A stretch of DNA of 64,000 nt from Chaenocephalus aceratus. Taxonomy: Eukaryota; Chordata; Actinopteri; Perciformes; Channichthyidae. Where the stretch lies: contig CM043792.1 in NCBI GenBank assembly GCA_023974075.1, positions 14,117,456 to 14,181,455 of the forward strand, written 5' to 3'. The first letter of the stretch is position 1. Every line of letters begins with the position of its first letter. Positions 42,161 to 55,393 of this stretch are shown piece after piece. The position numbers and the translations under genes were made by a program. The notes under the pieces were generated by a model, which saw only the letters and a list, made by a program, of their open reading frames with translations, was not told the DNA's origin and searched no databases.

Positions 42161-45100
42161 ATGTTGATTATTAATCAGTATCAGTTGGTGTAGCCAACAG
42201 CAAGATTTTCTTTATTAAATCTTTTCAATTAACCAGTAAATCAGAAAACAAAATAATGCAATATATTGACAGTTAATATATGGGGAAATATATTTTTTTT
42301 GCGTAAGGGGTAAAACATTAAAAAAGGACATATTTACAACATGTTTAAGCCCTACTAAGTCTTTGATCTGACCAGTTGCCAGGCAATTCCGTTACCAAGC
42401 TTCATGCTAAGCTAGGCTAACTGCCTGCTGGCTCCAGCTACATATTCATCTTTTCATCTAACTCTGAGCCAGATAGCAAGTCAGCATATTGTCCAAAATG
42501 TTGAATAAATCATTTAGGTAGCTTATGTAGTTTTGCATCTGACGTGTATTAAACACATAGCGATATGGTAAAAGGATTGTTTAGTGGCCATTCATAGTTA
42601 ATGTATTCCACAGCAGGTATTGTGTTAGTATGTATCCTCTGTTCTCATTTTCCTGCAGCGACTATGCGTTTTTGCCACAGCATGTTTTATATGCACTGAT
42701 CACTTTGAACTTTTCCTTGGTTTTAGGAGTTTTTTTGGTTTTGCTGACATTGTGTTTAATGTGCAGATCCAGCCATCTGTAAAACCTGCTTCTCATCTTT
42801 TTTATTTTTCAGACAGGGTCCTATCCAAGAGACTATTCAACCCCTTTTACTGCATGCTTTTACTAAGTATGCAGTTGGCTGCATCTGCACGGTTCACTTT
42901 AATTGTAATGTTGCATATTTGTGTTCATCTGTGTATAGTTGTGTTTCATAAGTACTGCATTGTCTTTGTGGGCTTTCAATTCTCTCCCCAGGCTACAGCA
43001 TACATCATCTGTTGGTTCATAACTATTTGCAAGTTGTGTTTATAAATTGTAAACACATAATCTTCTTAATTCACCAATCTAGCCTTTCCCTCAACCCTAG
43101 CCTAGTTGGCAGTTTGTTAAATAGTTCCAATTTGTCATTTTGTCTCTATAAACTGCCTTATTTATGAAATCCATCGGTGTTTATCGTTCCTTTAACAGCA
43201 GTTTTGGGTTAAACAAACACTGTCTATCTCACCAAAGATGAGTTATATAAAATGTGTGATTTATATGTATATATGCATAATTGCTAAGAAAACATGTCAA
43301 AGCTTCAAAACAAAATGTGACAAAGAGAGCACAACAAAGAAAACTGAAAATCAGGATGATTTTTTCTTTTTGTGTGGGTGACAACTAGGACAGACGGCAG
43401 TTTACAAACTGTCTGGGGCACCTCGAATTTGCATGACTCTTGTCACAATGATTGATGAAAATGGGTTTTCTCAGTGGTCTGTGCAGTGCCACTTTACAGA
43501 GCACATTCGGGCATGCGGTTTCTTTCAGTCTGTGGCGGCAGAGCAGCAGCTAACGCTGCCCGCATGGAAAATGCTGCTGCCAGAGTATTCATTAATTAAA
43601 GGGGCTCCGCGTCTCTCCACTTGCATTGTTTCCTCTCATGATGGCAGTAAGCGAGTGATTATCCTTTTCAGCGTCGACTCTGCAAGATTGTCATCTGCTG
43701 GCCCGCTGATACAGCGGCCATCACATAAGACTAGCTTTCCAGCAAACTGCATCATTGCTCTCAGGCAATGGCAGGTTCATCAGAAACTCAGGCCCAGCAC
43801 CGAGATGGCTGGTGATAATGCTTCCGCTCAGCAGGACGCACTTCTGCTCTCGCTCTCTTCAACAATGTGGCCGTGGCTACTTACTGGTCTTAAATATCAA
43901 TGTCATTATTTTCATTAACATATAATGAATAATACATGGTGTGGATTGGAAAGACAAATGATTGACTTTCCATGGAGGTGTAACACTGCACAAATCTACT
44001 GTAAGTCTGTATATCTACCACACTGCCCAGGGTACTGCCCGTCCTGTATTTGTAGGATTTTTATACAGACACCGATCATGGCTTTTGACCTCCATGGGCA
44101 AAACAAAAAAACCATTTTCCAACAACTGATAATGCAACTCGTTTCTTTTGCTATATGCTCCGATCCACTGGGTGCTTCCAGACAGAGTATCTACTTACTG
44201 CACCGATGAAATAGAGACTGGGTTAAACAACAGCGGTCAGGTGGTAAAGTGTCAGTTTGTATGCAGTGATGAGGTGACCCTCAATGGGTCACTGAGCCTC
44301 AGTGGTACAGTGGATGGAGGCTGAGTTACACAATAATGCCAGAAGAAACTTTAGGGGAGAGAGTATACAATAAAATATACTTTTATTTGTGCTTGTATAA
44401 AGGACACAAGCTAATTAAAAGCATTTGGGACATTTATCTAAACATGCATTTTATGGTGACCAGGTTCAAACTTGAGTGAAAAAAAGGCGAAAGAAGATTG
44501 TAGAGCTCAGATAGGATTAGTTTACAAACTATAAACTAGGGTTGGCATGCACAATGAAAATGCTACAGTAACATGATAAGCATGTTTCCGAACAACAATT
44601 TATTTTGGACCAAATTATGACAGCACAAGGATGAAAAACCATGGAAGTCTGTTCAAAACGTTTGTGTTATCTCTCCAATAGTTGTTGAAATGTTCAAGTC
44701 TGGATCAAAGTAGTTTACGAGTCAGCTGACCAATATTTCCTATAGTATTTCCTAGAGCCATGTCAAAAGACATATTATCACAGAACTTGACAAAAACAAC
44801 TTGGATTAAACTAGCACACATGTCAATCCGAATATGTGCACTTCTTCTACATTCACATCTTATTCTCAGAGAGTATCAGTCAACATTATACTTTCTGGGC
44901 GAATTAGCTAACCTGCCGACATTGGGAAGTCTAGACAATGGAATACGTTTGGAATAATGGCAATGCCATGCTATTGCTAATAGCCTTAATGTAATGCTAA
45001 CATCCTCAAAAATGACACATATGCTATTATGGATGTTGTTTACATTCCTTGTGCTGTCAGAGATAAAGTAACAAGAGTCCATGCGAGGACAGACACAATC

Positions 45101-48000
45101 TGCTAGATGAAGAAATCACATGTCATGTTGTTGAGCTGTACTGTAATACTCACGTAGGGGATAAGAGGGCCCCTCTGGGAAGAATGATATGGCTGCCCAT
45201 TGCAATCTGTGCCACGATTACCTGAAGGGAGGAAGCTAACCCCTTTCATCTATGTGCTTGGCTTACCCGTGATTCATGAAGCTTGTAACCCTTGTAACAA
45301 CTGGGCCCTTTACTCTTCACGCGCCTCTTTAATTTGAATGCCTGACCTCTCGTACAGATGTGGACAAGAAAAAAAATGGTGGCGCTTAGAGGAAGCCATA
45401 GATGAGAATGTTTTTGACATTTGTTTCGGCTGTTGTCCCATTTCTTCACGGATCAGTGTCCTCCACGCATCAATTTCACATGAGTTAGATCCAAAAGCAA
45501 ACGCAGCCGGAGGGGCAACGGCTGTCCTGGTGCTCGGATCTTTTAGAACAAGGCCTGTGGACATCATAGGCCAGAGCATGAGCAAATCACATATGCTGAG
45601 CGACCCCTCATCTTTTCATTGCACAGCCTCTGCTGCTTCAACAGGTTTATGATCAGGAAATATATGGCTGATGATATATTTCCAACAGCAGCAGATACAA
45701 GAGCTGAAGATTTTAGCGTAGACAGAACCTCTGCGGTGCATTTAAACTAAGACCAGCTATGAAAGCCCCTCTGGGAGCCAGGACATATCCAAGCCCTGAC
45801 TTTTATGTCCTGCTATGTAATCTAACCTCGAGAAGATCTGTTCAAGACGATTACTTAAATAAATCAAAGAGAAAAAATCTCTTATATATTTATAAGCACT
45901 TAATAACACTATTACCGTACTCTTGTAGACATTGCATTTATTGGCGGTGTAGATCCTAAGTGTGGAATGCCTCACTATGTATCACATTAAAAAGAGCAGA
46001 AACGGCCGTGTGCTTTTGCAATTTCAAGTTGCTCCCCTGGTTGCACGTTACAAGAGCAGAAAGTTTACTGCTCAGAGATGTTTACTGCAACAGGCACAGC
46101 AGGAGGGCAGCTCTGTGAAATGGAAAGAGATTATACAGAGATGAGTTTGACAGTTTGTTGGAGTTCTACAAATCAAAGGGAGAACATGGTGCTCAAGTGA
46201 AATAACCGAGGTAGCAGATGGAACGATACACACTACTCTGTGAATAAAGTTACCGCCAAGCATCAATAGACGCACACTCAGAGAGCAGCACAGCGGTGCA
46301 TTTAGCTCCATTTGTATTCACCGTGCCACTGCGCCACACTTAAAACAAATGTTGTACTTGTTTTTGGCTCAATAATGGATGCACAATTATACAATGCCCT
46401 CTATTAGAATACAGTGAGTTAATTGGAGGGGCCCTATTGTGCTTTCCCTCGCCTGTAGTGTGCTATATATGTGTTGTGCATTTAAATGCTACAATTCAAA
46501 AGGTTCCCTCCAGAGGACATTTCTAAACACGTCACAGTAGAGGCAAATACACAATTAACCCCAAAATAAGCATAATAGGGCCTCTTCAAGTTGTTTTGGC
46601 ACAAAAGTATATCTCATTATGTATATGTGTGCCCATAGTAACGTCTTGAAGGTAAAATTACCATTTTACTGACGTTTGTACTGTGATCTGAATGTATGAA
46701 ATATTGATCCAGTCCTGTGGTGTTTTTCAATCATTTCGCAGTGGTTATTTGATATACTGTAAAAGTGCTAATATAAGCCATGATGGATGTTAGACAGGGA
46801 TTTCATTATGACCATGGGTTTTATATTATAGTAAACTTATATGATCTTTGTGACAGTTATAGTATAAATATGCAGCAGGGGTGTGAAGGTGAAGAGTTTC
46901 ACAAAAACAGAACACTTTAGTTAAGTAGATTAGTGTTCAACGAACAACTGCCACTGTCAGAAAATGCATTTTATGTAATTCTCAAAGCTATAATTAAGCT
47001 TAAGAGCTCACAGGTAGCAATTACTCGTTATAATCATTTTGTGGCCGAATTTCCTTGGAGACAAAGAGTACCATAGAGAGGATCTGATCAAAGCAATCTT
47101 CATGAGTAGTTTGCAGGAAATGAGGAAGAAAAGTTGAATGCAATAGGGATGCTTTTCAATAAGTTACCAATAGAGAGGTTTTCTGGTATCAATGTGTAAA
47201 ATCAAGGAGTTGCCTTTTAAATAAGAGGAAGTTGGATGATTTTAAGACACACATCATACTGTTTGGCATTTCCGTCACTAAGTGGAACGAGACAAAGGCA
47301 TGACTTGCATCAAAAGTGAACACCTGACAGCCTCTTGATGATTTCTCAGTAAATCAAAGCCCTGGTTGCATTATGTTTCTTTATCACTCGCCATTGGAAA
47401 AACTCCTGCTCTTCAGTTCACCCAAACACACTGTGGAGCAGAGCACAGCTCCCTTCGATAATGGAGCTCCCACGCGAAACCCACGCCAACATGGGAAGGA
47501 CATGCATGGAGCTACATTTCCTTGAAGCTTAATGTTTTAGAAGCTTCATGTAATTCAACACATATTTTACGCGTACTTTAATATGACTTCAGTGACAAGA
47601 CGCATCTTGTCACCGTGACAGACGGGCTAAATGCATGTATTAAAACTAAATTGGGGAAGCCAATCGCTTAGCAGGCAGAGTCACATAGGAGTCCTGCTGG
47701 TTTAGACTGATGGCTTAATGAACAGCGACTCTGCAGTGAATAATCTCTGCAGCCCCGTCGCAGGTGCACACTGCAGGCGACTGTTACCCAAGTCAATCCG
47801 ACAAACATTGATCAAACATACAGACCCCGACTGTGTATAGAACATAGCCGATACACTGTCCTCTTAAGATGGGGAGGGTACTCAGGGGCTTCCCACAAGG
47901 ATATGGACTAGGTGTTTATTTACACCGTCTCTATGGACAGGTAACAGGTAGGATTAGAGAATAACATAGCAAAGAAAAAAGAAAAACCTTTAACTTGATC
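42161..48000. other. Unique AT-rich DNA, no gene seen
   Basis: No transposon ends or convincing exons. A 161-codon plus-strand frame at 43433-43918 and a 104-codon frame at 45338-45652 lack recognisable motifs. The less AT-rich blocks around 43430-43900 and 45340-45660 could be conserved non-coding DNA, which cannot be judged from one sequence. Confidence 0.4.
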
Positions 48001-48008
48001 ATATAGAG

Positions 48009-48407
48009 CAGGGGTCCTCAAACTCAAGGCCCGGGGGCCAAATCGGCCCGCGACTACATTTTATGTGGCCCTGCAAGAGCTTGCAAAGAATATAATACGT
48101 TTATTATACGGTTACGTGCCACTTTACAGAAGCGGTAGCCCATAAAACTACATGGCCCACAATGCATCTCGTTTTGTGACATGCGCACTGAAGAGACTTG
48201 CAATTATTTGCCCTGGACTTCTGCTTTCAGACGTAGTTAATTGCCAAGTTATTATCCTATCCGAAATAATCCAATTCAGAGGCAATAATGTAATATAATA
48301 CATTATTTTATATATATATATATTATATATTTATATAGTTACAACCGGCTTTGAGTACAACCTTTATGCGAATGTGGCCCGCGATGAAAATTGAGTTGAC
48401 ACCCCTG
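48009..48407. mobile_element. hAT MITE 'CAGGGGTCCTCAAACT' (399 bp)
   Basis: The 8-bp duplication ATATAGAG lies at 48001-48008 and 48408-48415. Ends: CAGGGGTCCTCAAACTCAAG and GAGTTGACACCCCTG. Both ends carry GGCCCGCG blocks. Non-coding. Confidence 0.9.
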
Positions 48408-48415
48408 ATATAGAG

Positions 48416-50465
48416 TCAGACTATATTGCTTCAGCAAGTTCCATTACATCATATTTATTTAAAATATATATACCTGGGTACTGTACATCCAACATTAGTT
48501 TGCCTTAGTGTTCAAAGCAGAACATGCAAAAGCATTTGAAAACATTTTAAATGGTAAAGTTACACTGTGAGAATGACTCACATGTTCTTCATATGAAAGT
48601 CTTGTTACTTTGACACCAATTCCTGTTTTAATGTTTGTTTTTCAATCAATGCAATCATTTATTCATATTTGCAGGACACAACCTTTCAGAGGAGCAAGTG
48701 CACACGCCTTTCATAAAGAGTGTGTGGGGGCGGGACTAATACAGACAGCTGGTCCTCTGGATCAAGCTTGTGACGCAAAGGCTATTGGTCGGAAGTATAC
48801 AAAGAGAGCAAATCGAAGATTGTTAATCAAGTTTGAAAATGATTTAAATCAAAAAGTAATTGGCTGTTTGACCCACATGTTGGCACCTACGGGGCTCTGG
48901 GGTATCCATCAGACAGGGAAAACATATATAATCTAAAGAAACATTGTCACTTTAAATGCAAACAACAACTTTGATACTGGTATATAGAGCCAATGAACTA
49001 TTGTTAGTATAATTATATCGTTAAAAACATCCTTTTCAAATTTCTGCTGAGGTTTTGTTAACGCTGGCTGCTCAGTGATGTGGACCAAAAGGCAGAACAT
49101 TTGCAGGACAACAATCAATCACATTTGCTTAAAAAAGTCATCGGAAAGAGATGAATTGTCTTCCTATCTGAGAAAATATTGGTCATTTCCTATCATTATA
49201 ATCCACTTAAAATGTTGCCTTTCTCTTTTCAATAAGTAGATCCCATTATACTGTGAGAAGGTGAAAAGTAAGTCATCCCATTGATCACACATGTTATTGC
49301 TCAACCTTTAAGCACAATTAAAGAAAATCATTAAGTTCAATGAGATACTGGAGGGCTCGTCTAACTCTTCAAAAGGTTTTTCCTGATAAGAATGGCCCCA
49401 CAAGGTCAAGTATATGCAATTCTGCTTTATTAACTATTCGAGTAATGACCCTCTCTTGTTAGACTTCCTATCCACAGGGAGGATCCAGCCCTCCGATAAA
49501 CTGACAGTACATGATGGTGTAAACGGCCTGTACATGTGTCAGGAACACTGCTTTTATTGAAGTAAATCCTGTTCTAATCCTTTATGGAATCCTGCTAAAC
49601 ACTTGTATTGATGATGCTGATCACTCACAGCAGTTCTTTGATTATTGCAGAATGCAACAAAGAGGAGGTCTGGGGTAAATGGCTCATCATGTGGAGCGAT
49701 CTCACCAAAGTATCACCATCGCTACAGAGCTACCTGCTTGTTATTTTTCTATGACTCTTGAGAAAGGTACTGAAGTGTGCTTTGAGAGGTGTACACCCTC
49801 TCAAAGCACACTTGAAGGTGCAGTGGCTTTACAATGAAACACAACATTTTAAAGGTGAAGGTGAACTGAGTGAGGGGTCAAAACTGAATTGCCCTGCCGG
49901 CAAGATTTTCTACAAGGAGATCAATACCTTTTCAAATCCTTTCCCAACAAACAAACCCAATTTCTACCAGTCTATTTAGATCTGAGATAAATATAATTGA
50001 ATGGATGCTCCTCGATGGAGTTTGCCTGATCCTTAGCCCAAGCGCACTAATTAGGAATGTAGAAATAATCCAATGCCAATATTAGGTTGCCCTGAGCACC
50101 AGACCTGGATAAACATTTGTGAAGGTCATCCCCCTCAATCAGCGGCGCTGGTTATCATGTCAGAGCAGAAATCGTGACTCACAAGCTTTCACAGTAGATG
50201 AATGTCTTAACCTGTGACTTGTAAGGCTTTTCATTCAGAGAGAATAAACAGATGGCAAGGGAAACTATGTGAAGTCATTTTTAAATAACATAGGAAAAGT
50301 AGTGCAAACAAGATTATCTCAGTGTTAAAACTGCAAATGCAAAAGGGAAAAATAAATACAATAATTTAAATCAAATCAGCAAGTGTTTAATAATCATCCA
50401 TATGTTAATGCAGTGAGGAACCTGATAGCAGAAGATACAATTTTACAGGTTTGTGTGTTCTCTAA
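48416..50465. other. Unique DNA with one short hairpin, no gene seen
   Basis: Open frames such as 48610-48936 (108 codons) show no motif. A near-perfect hairpin lies at 49773-49812. Confidence 0.4.
49773..49812. repeat. Hairpin, ~19-bp arms with almost no loop
   Basis: AAGTGTGCTTTGAGAGG and CCTCTCAAAGCACACTT are exact complements around TGTACAC, itself largely self-complementary. Too short a loop for a typical microRNA precursor. Confidence 0.85.
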
Positions 50466-51024
50466 CAGGGGTGGGGAACCCCTGGCCTCCGGGCCGTATA
50501 CGGACCGTGTGACCATTTGGTACGGCCCTCGAGGTAATTTATAAACACACGCAAAAAAGAAAAAATTAAAGAAATCTAGACCGCAAAAGAATTAAACAAG
50601 CGAGTGCCTGTTTTCCTTGAACACAACACGAGCCAAACACGAGTCATCACGTGGTATATGTTTCGTCTGACAGGGGTGCAGTTCTGACGGAGAGCACCTG
50701 GCCGCTCCGGGACGGGACTTCACAAATTGCAGTACCCACAAGGAGCTGTACACATGCCGCAGTTTTTGCGTGGCTGTGTTTTTAGTTGAAAGTCCAGTGG
50801 CGATCTGCTCATCTGTCATACAGTCAATAACTTAATAACCGTGCACTTGCATGCATACGCGAGTCATGGTAAAATATCTGGATTAAGAGGTTGCTTTTTC
50901 TTTGCACAGCATGAAAGAAAGGTGAAATGAATGGGCTGAGATTTTAGTTTTTTCATTTGTACGGCCCTCGGAGGATTGTAAAAATTGAAATGGCCCTTGA
51001 GAGGAAAAAGGTTCCCCACCCCTG
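50466..51024. mobile_element. hAT MITE 'CAGGGGTGGGGAACC', copy 2 (559 bp), inverted
   Basis: Starts CAGGGGTGGGGAACCCCTGG and ends GGTTCCCCACCCCTG. The coding-like block lies on the minus strand (50819-50592: MTDEQIATG, TQKLRHVY), so it is inserted in the opposite orientation to copy 1. The flanks TTCTCTAA and ACCTACAA match at only half the positions, suggesting an old or altered target duplication. Confidence 0.8.
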
Positions 51025-54000
51025 ACCTACAAGCTGGAGTCTGTAGTTAGTCAAAGATGTTTAATGAAAAGCAGCATCACTCTGTAACAATGGCTTTTGA
51101 GTGTTTCTTTAGTTCTAATAACTCCAGAGTGATACGTTTTAGCCATGGCTTCACATCAGTTCCAGGAGTCATAATCTCTAGTTAAACTTTTCATCATCTT
51201 TGAAGTTTTGCATCATTAGCAAGTGGACCAAGAAAATCTATAAAAGTATATGGGCCTGATTTTGAAGGCTACAGCTGTTATTTTAATATGCCAGATAAGA
51301 TTTAAATGAACACATTTAGATTTTTGCAAGTGTTGGCTCGGAATATGATGAGCAGATGCTCAATATTAAAAAAATACCTAAATAGTAGGCCAACAGCCCG
51401 ACAAAAGATTAGCATTGGCGCCTGCATGCCTATCAGTATTGTTTTATTGATATTATGGTAATGCTGGCAGCACGATATGTACAGCATTACCCAGCTTCAA
51501 GAAATAAGTCAACTCTCTTAACATCAGGAAAAGAGGAAAGAGGCAGCTAAGGTAAATTAACCGATGAGGACATTTAAAAAAACACCTTTATGATATTTTA
51601 TAGCAAGTCTTAGTCTAACAAAACTAGAACAAATGTGGTTAAAGTGAATGCCTATTGAATAAGCCGTATGAAAAGCATTTAGTGTGTGGTTACCATCCCA
51701 CATATTTGACCGTGATATAATTGTAATACACGTTTCAAAATGATGCCGAAGTAACAACATAATGATACCGGTTAGTAAAACCATGAATTAATGCTTTGAC
51801 AAGTCTGCAGACAGACGGCAGGCGAAGCACCTTTTAAAATGCGTGTTTTCTGAATGGAGATTGGCTAAGCTAACGCAGTATATGCTACGATCATCCACAA
51901 TCACAACAACGGCCTATACAGACATAAATAAACCAGCGACTGTATTCGCCATGATACAGGCAGTCTGTGGTTTGTACTTGTTTAACTGTTGTCTAGTTTC
52001 TGAATAGATATGAGGAGCTGTGAGCTCTGAGTGCTAACAGCTAACAGCTGTGTTGTTTTTCTGGAGTTCTCATTGAAGATGACGTCACGGCTCCGCCTAC
52101 ACTGCGTTACTATAGATACTACCCCAGTTCCTAAACTGTAATGGAAATGTGCCATAAAGTGAGCCAGTCCTAACGAGGCCTAGCCATACCGAGCGAGGCC
52201 GTGTAGTGGAAATGCGCCATAATACAGCTATACCATTGTTTGGTGTCCATGGTAACGCGTCTCTTTAGTAGCGCCCGCAACTGAAAGTCTGAGAGGGTGA
52301 GGAAGATAGTCACAGAAAACAGAACAAGAATCGACAACTCGATCCTGTAAAATACAGGTCCAGCCCACACATAAATATCATCAAGGCTGGTGCTACAGGC
52401 CGCAAGGCAGTGCACTTACAACTACAATAAGCATGTTAATGTTAATCTAACAGCTCCCCGCGGTGGTTTTGAAATGCTCCCGATTTCTGAGGTCTCAAGG
52501 TTGGCAAGTATGGCGGCAAGAACATGACAACACAGAATGAGCAGCAATGTGGCAGGCTTCAAGTTTCATAAATAAGTAAATAAATAAATATTGTATAAAG
52601 CCAATTAAAGAAGAGGGGCAATACTGAATGAAAATAAAGATAAAACATCTATTATATGCTTTTGCAAGTGATGGTGTGGATGCTCGAATCCTGATCTCAC
52701 TCTGGACAAACAACCACTTTATTACTCTGTTAAAACTGTTTTCCTTTAACCGTTGATGTTTCTAAAGCATTGGCTGCTAATTTACAGGATAAACAACGTG
52801 TTGTTATGGTTGTCATGCCACGTCTAAACTAAATAGAGATGGAAAATGAGCTCTCCCTGGTTCAAGACTATTTATTACACACGCAACACATGGATGAATG
52901 AGGGTCCAAGCAGCTCCTGAGTGACAGGCTCCTGTCATGGTGATGGAGCAGCGAGTCAATGGTTCAAAAAAACAACAGAATAAATGGATCTATTTACTGG
53001 CAAAGGACAAGCAAACAAACCACTTCACTGACATATGCTTTGGTGGAAAGAACTTTGTTAAAATGTACTAAACATTGCATTTTCCAATAACAGATACTGT
53101 ATAGAGTACTGGCATAAAGCTATTTTATTCTGGAATTGCTTCATGATAAATCGAACATGTGTTGATAGATAAAGATAGATGTCGTACTCACGCTTGAGCT
53201 CTTCTTCAGTAGACAACTTAAAATAAACAAAGACTAAATCACCATCGCAGGCACTGTTTTAAAGTAGGGTCATATTGAGGTAAGCTATAATAGTCTTAGA
53301 CATTAGTTGCCGAGTAATGAATGCTTGCATGCTAGTAATCAAAGTCCACCGTGCAAGGGCCTCATTTTCACTGGGGATTTTGGAAAATCCTATTTTGGTC
53401 CCCACAAATCAGTTTCAGTTTTGATTAATGTAATTCAACACAGTGTCGTCATGGTCACCTCTTACTGCCAAAAAGCATATGGGAAAAGGCTCTGAATTGA
53501 TCAACATGTTGATTTCTCATTGCCCTCAGTTATAACCTTGTGCTTCAACTTTGCAAACATTAGTGAGTAGTTTGCAGCCTTATTTAGCCACAGATTTAGC
53601 CCTCGAAGGCTAATACAAACTGTCCTAAACATTGTTGATGAGGGTTTGTTGGGGGGGTGTATGCTGCCCCTGTGAGAGTGGACACTTATTTAAAAAAGTC
53701 CCACCGAATTTGTCTGCATTTTCATGCCTTAAAAAGGTCCTTGTTAGCAGTTTTGTATTGACAGTTGCTGTAATTGTAATTAAAGTATACATAAATACCA
53801 TTTTAAAAAAGAAGTGATTCCCATTATATAAACTAATATTCAGTTTGTATACATCAAAATAAATAAAGTAATTTTATTTTAAAAAGAATTTGAAATGGTG
53901 AATTAAATTCCATGCCACCCAATTTTATGGAGCCCTTATTCATATAAGTTTCCTTTAGTATTGAAATAACATCTAATCAGGAATGTTTTGTTAGATTTAT

Positions 54001-54389
54001 ATAATATTGTTTATACTTTATAAAACCCAAAACAATTTACTGGTGTCGCCATGGATACAGGTGTCCAGGGTCCCCTAATTTATGTCAGAGTCAAACATCT
54101 GAGTCACTTAATGAATCCACCACATCACTTCACTCAGGGACATGCACGGATTCAAATGAACAGAAACTGACTCACAGGACCCAGACGATCACTGCTTTCT
54201 GTTGTTGTTGTTTACTGTGAGTCTATATGTGCTCAGAACCTGGACCAGCAGCAAGTCCTGAATGCAGCCTGTCTGTATACACCTTTAGACCACGTACCAA
54301 TTATCAGTACGATATATTTATAAACCATTGCATTTTCATACTATCAGTTATTTTGACTTCCTGTTCTTCGTTATGAATGCTGACTGTCT
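51025..54389. other. Unique DNA with a decayed repeat pair, no gene seen
   Basis: 52140-52225 holds two diverged segments ending GGAAATG(T/C)GCCATAA, resembling the end of the Kolobok-internal stretch near 8765-8780. This hints at an old repeat family, but no full ends are visible. Otherwise AT-rich, without supported exons. Confidence 0.4.
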
Positions 54390-55393
54390 CACTAGAGCAG
54401 GGGTGGGGAACCTTTTTCCTCTCAAGTTCCATCCATTTCAATTTTTTCAACATCCTCCGAGGGCCGTACAAATCAAAAAAATCATAGCCCATTTATTTGG
54501 CCTTTCTTTCAGGCTGTGCAAAGAAAAAGCAATAATCTGAATCCAGATATTTTACCATGACTCGCGTATGCATGCACGTGCACGGTGTGGCCATGACCAC
54601 CAAAACAGAAAGATATGGACACAAGATGTGTGCAAATGTATTTAGTTTCCTATCCATGTAGACATGATTTAAGTGGGGGGGGGTACCTAACCTCCTCTAT
54701 GGGGGTCCGGGGGGCATTGCTCCCCCGGGAAGATTTTTTTTTAAATGTGAAGTTTAAAAGCATTAATCTGGTGCACTTGAGAGCAACATTAGGAGCTCTA
54801 TGGAAACATCTCAACACCCATATGAAACAGAACTGTAAGCATATTTACTTTTTCTTTATGGATATTTTACAAATCACTCCCCTTTCAAACTGGATTCAAA
54901 CAACTTTTTTTTTTTACTATCATATAGTATTTTATACCCGTTTACTTTATTTTTTTATAACTATAATGATCATATAAAGATGTGCCTTTACCTCACTGGT
55001 TGGAGAAAAAGCTTCTTATATTCGTTAGCATAGCTAGCTAACCAGATGCTAACAACAACAAAGGTATTGACTGTATGCTCAGTGTGACAGATGAGCAGAT
55101 CTCCACTGGGCTTTCAGCTAAAGACACAGCCACGCAGAAACTGCGGCATGTGTGCGGCTCCTTATGGGTACAGCATTGGAAGTGCCGGAGCGACGTTCTG
55201 GTGCTCTCGGTCAGAACTGCACCCCTGTCAGACGAGACATGTACCACGTGATGACACGTTTGGCTCGTGTTGTGTTCAAGGACCCTGACCTTGGCCAGGA
55301 AAAACAGGCACTCGCTTTGTTTAATTGTGTTTGCGGTCTAGATTTCTTTAACTTTTTTCTTTTTTGCGTGTGTTTATAAATTACCTCGAGGGC

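Noticed and set aside
43433..43918. 161-codon plus-strand frame
   Set aside because: No recognisable domain and no neighbouring exon; kept only as a low-interest region.
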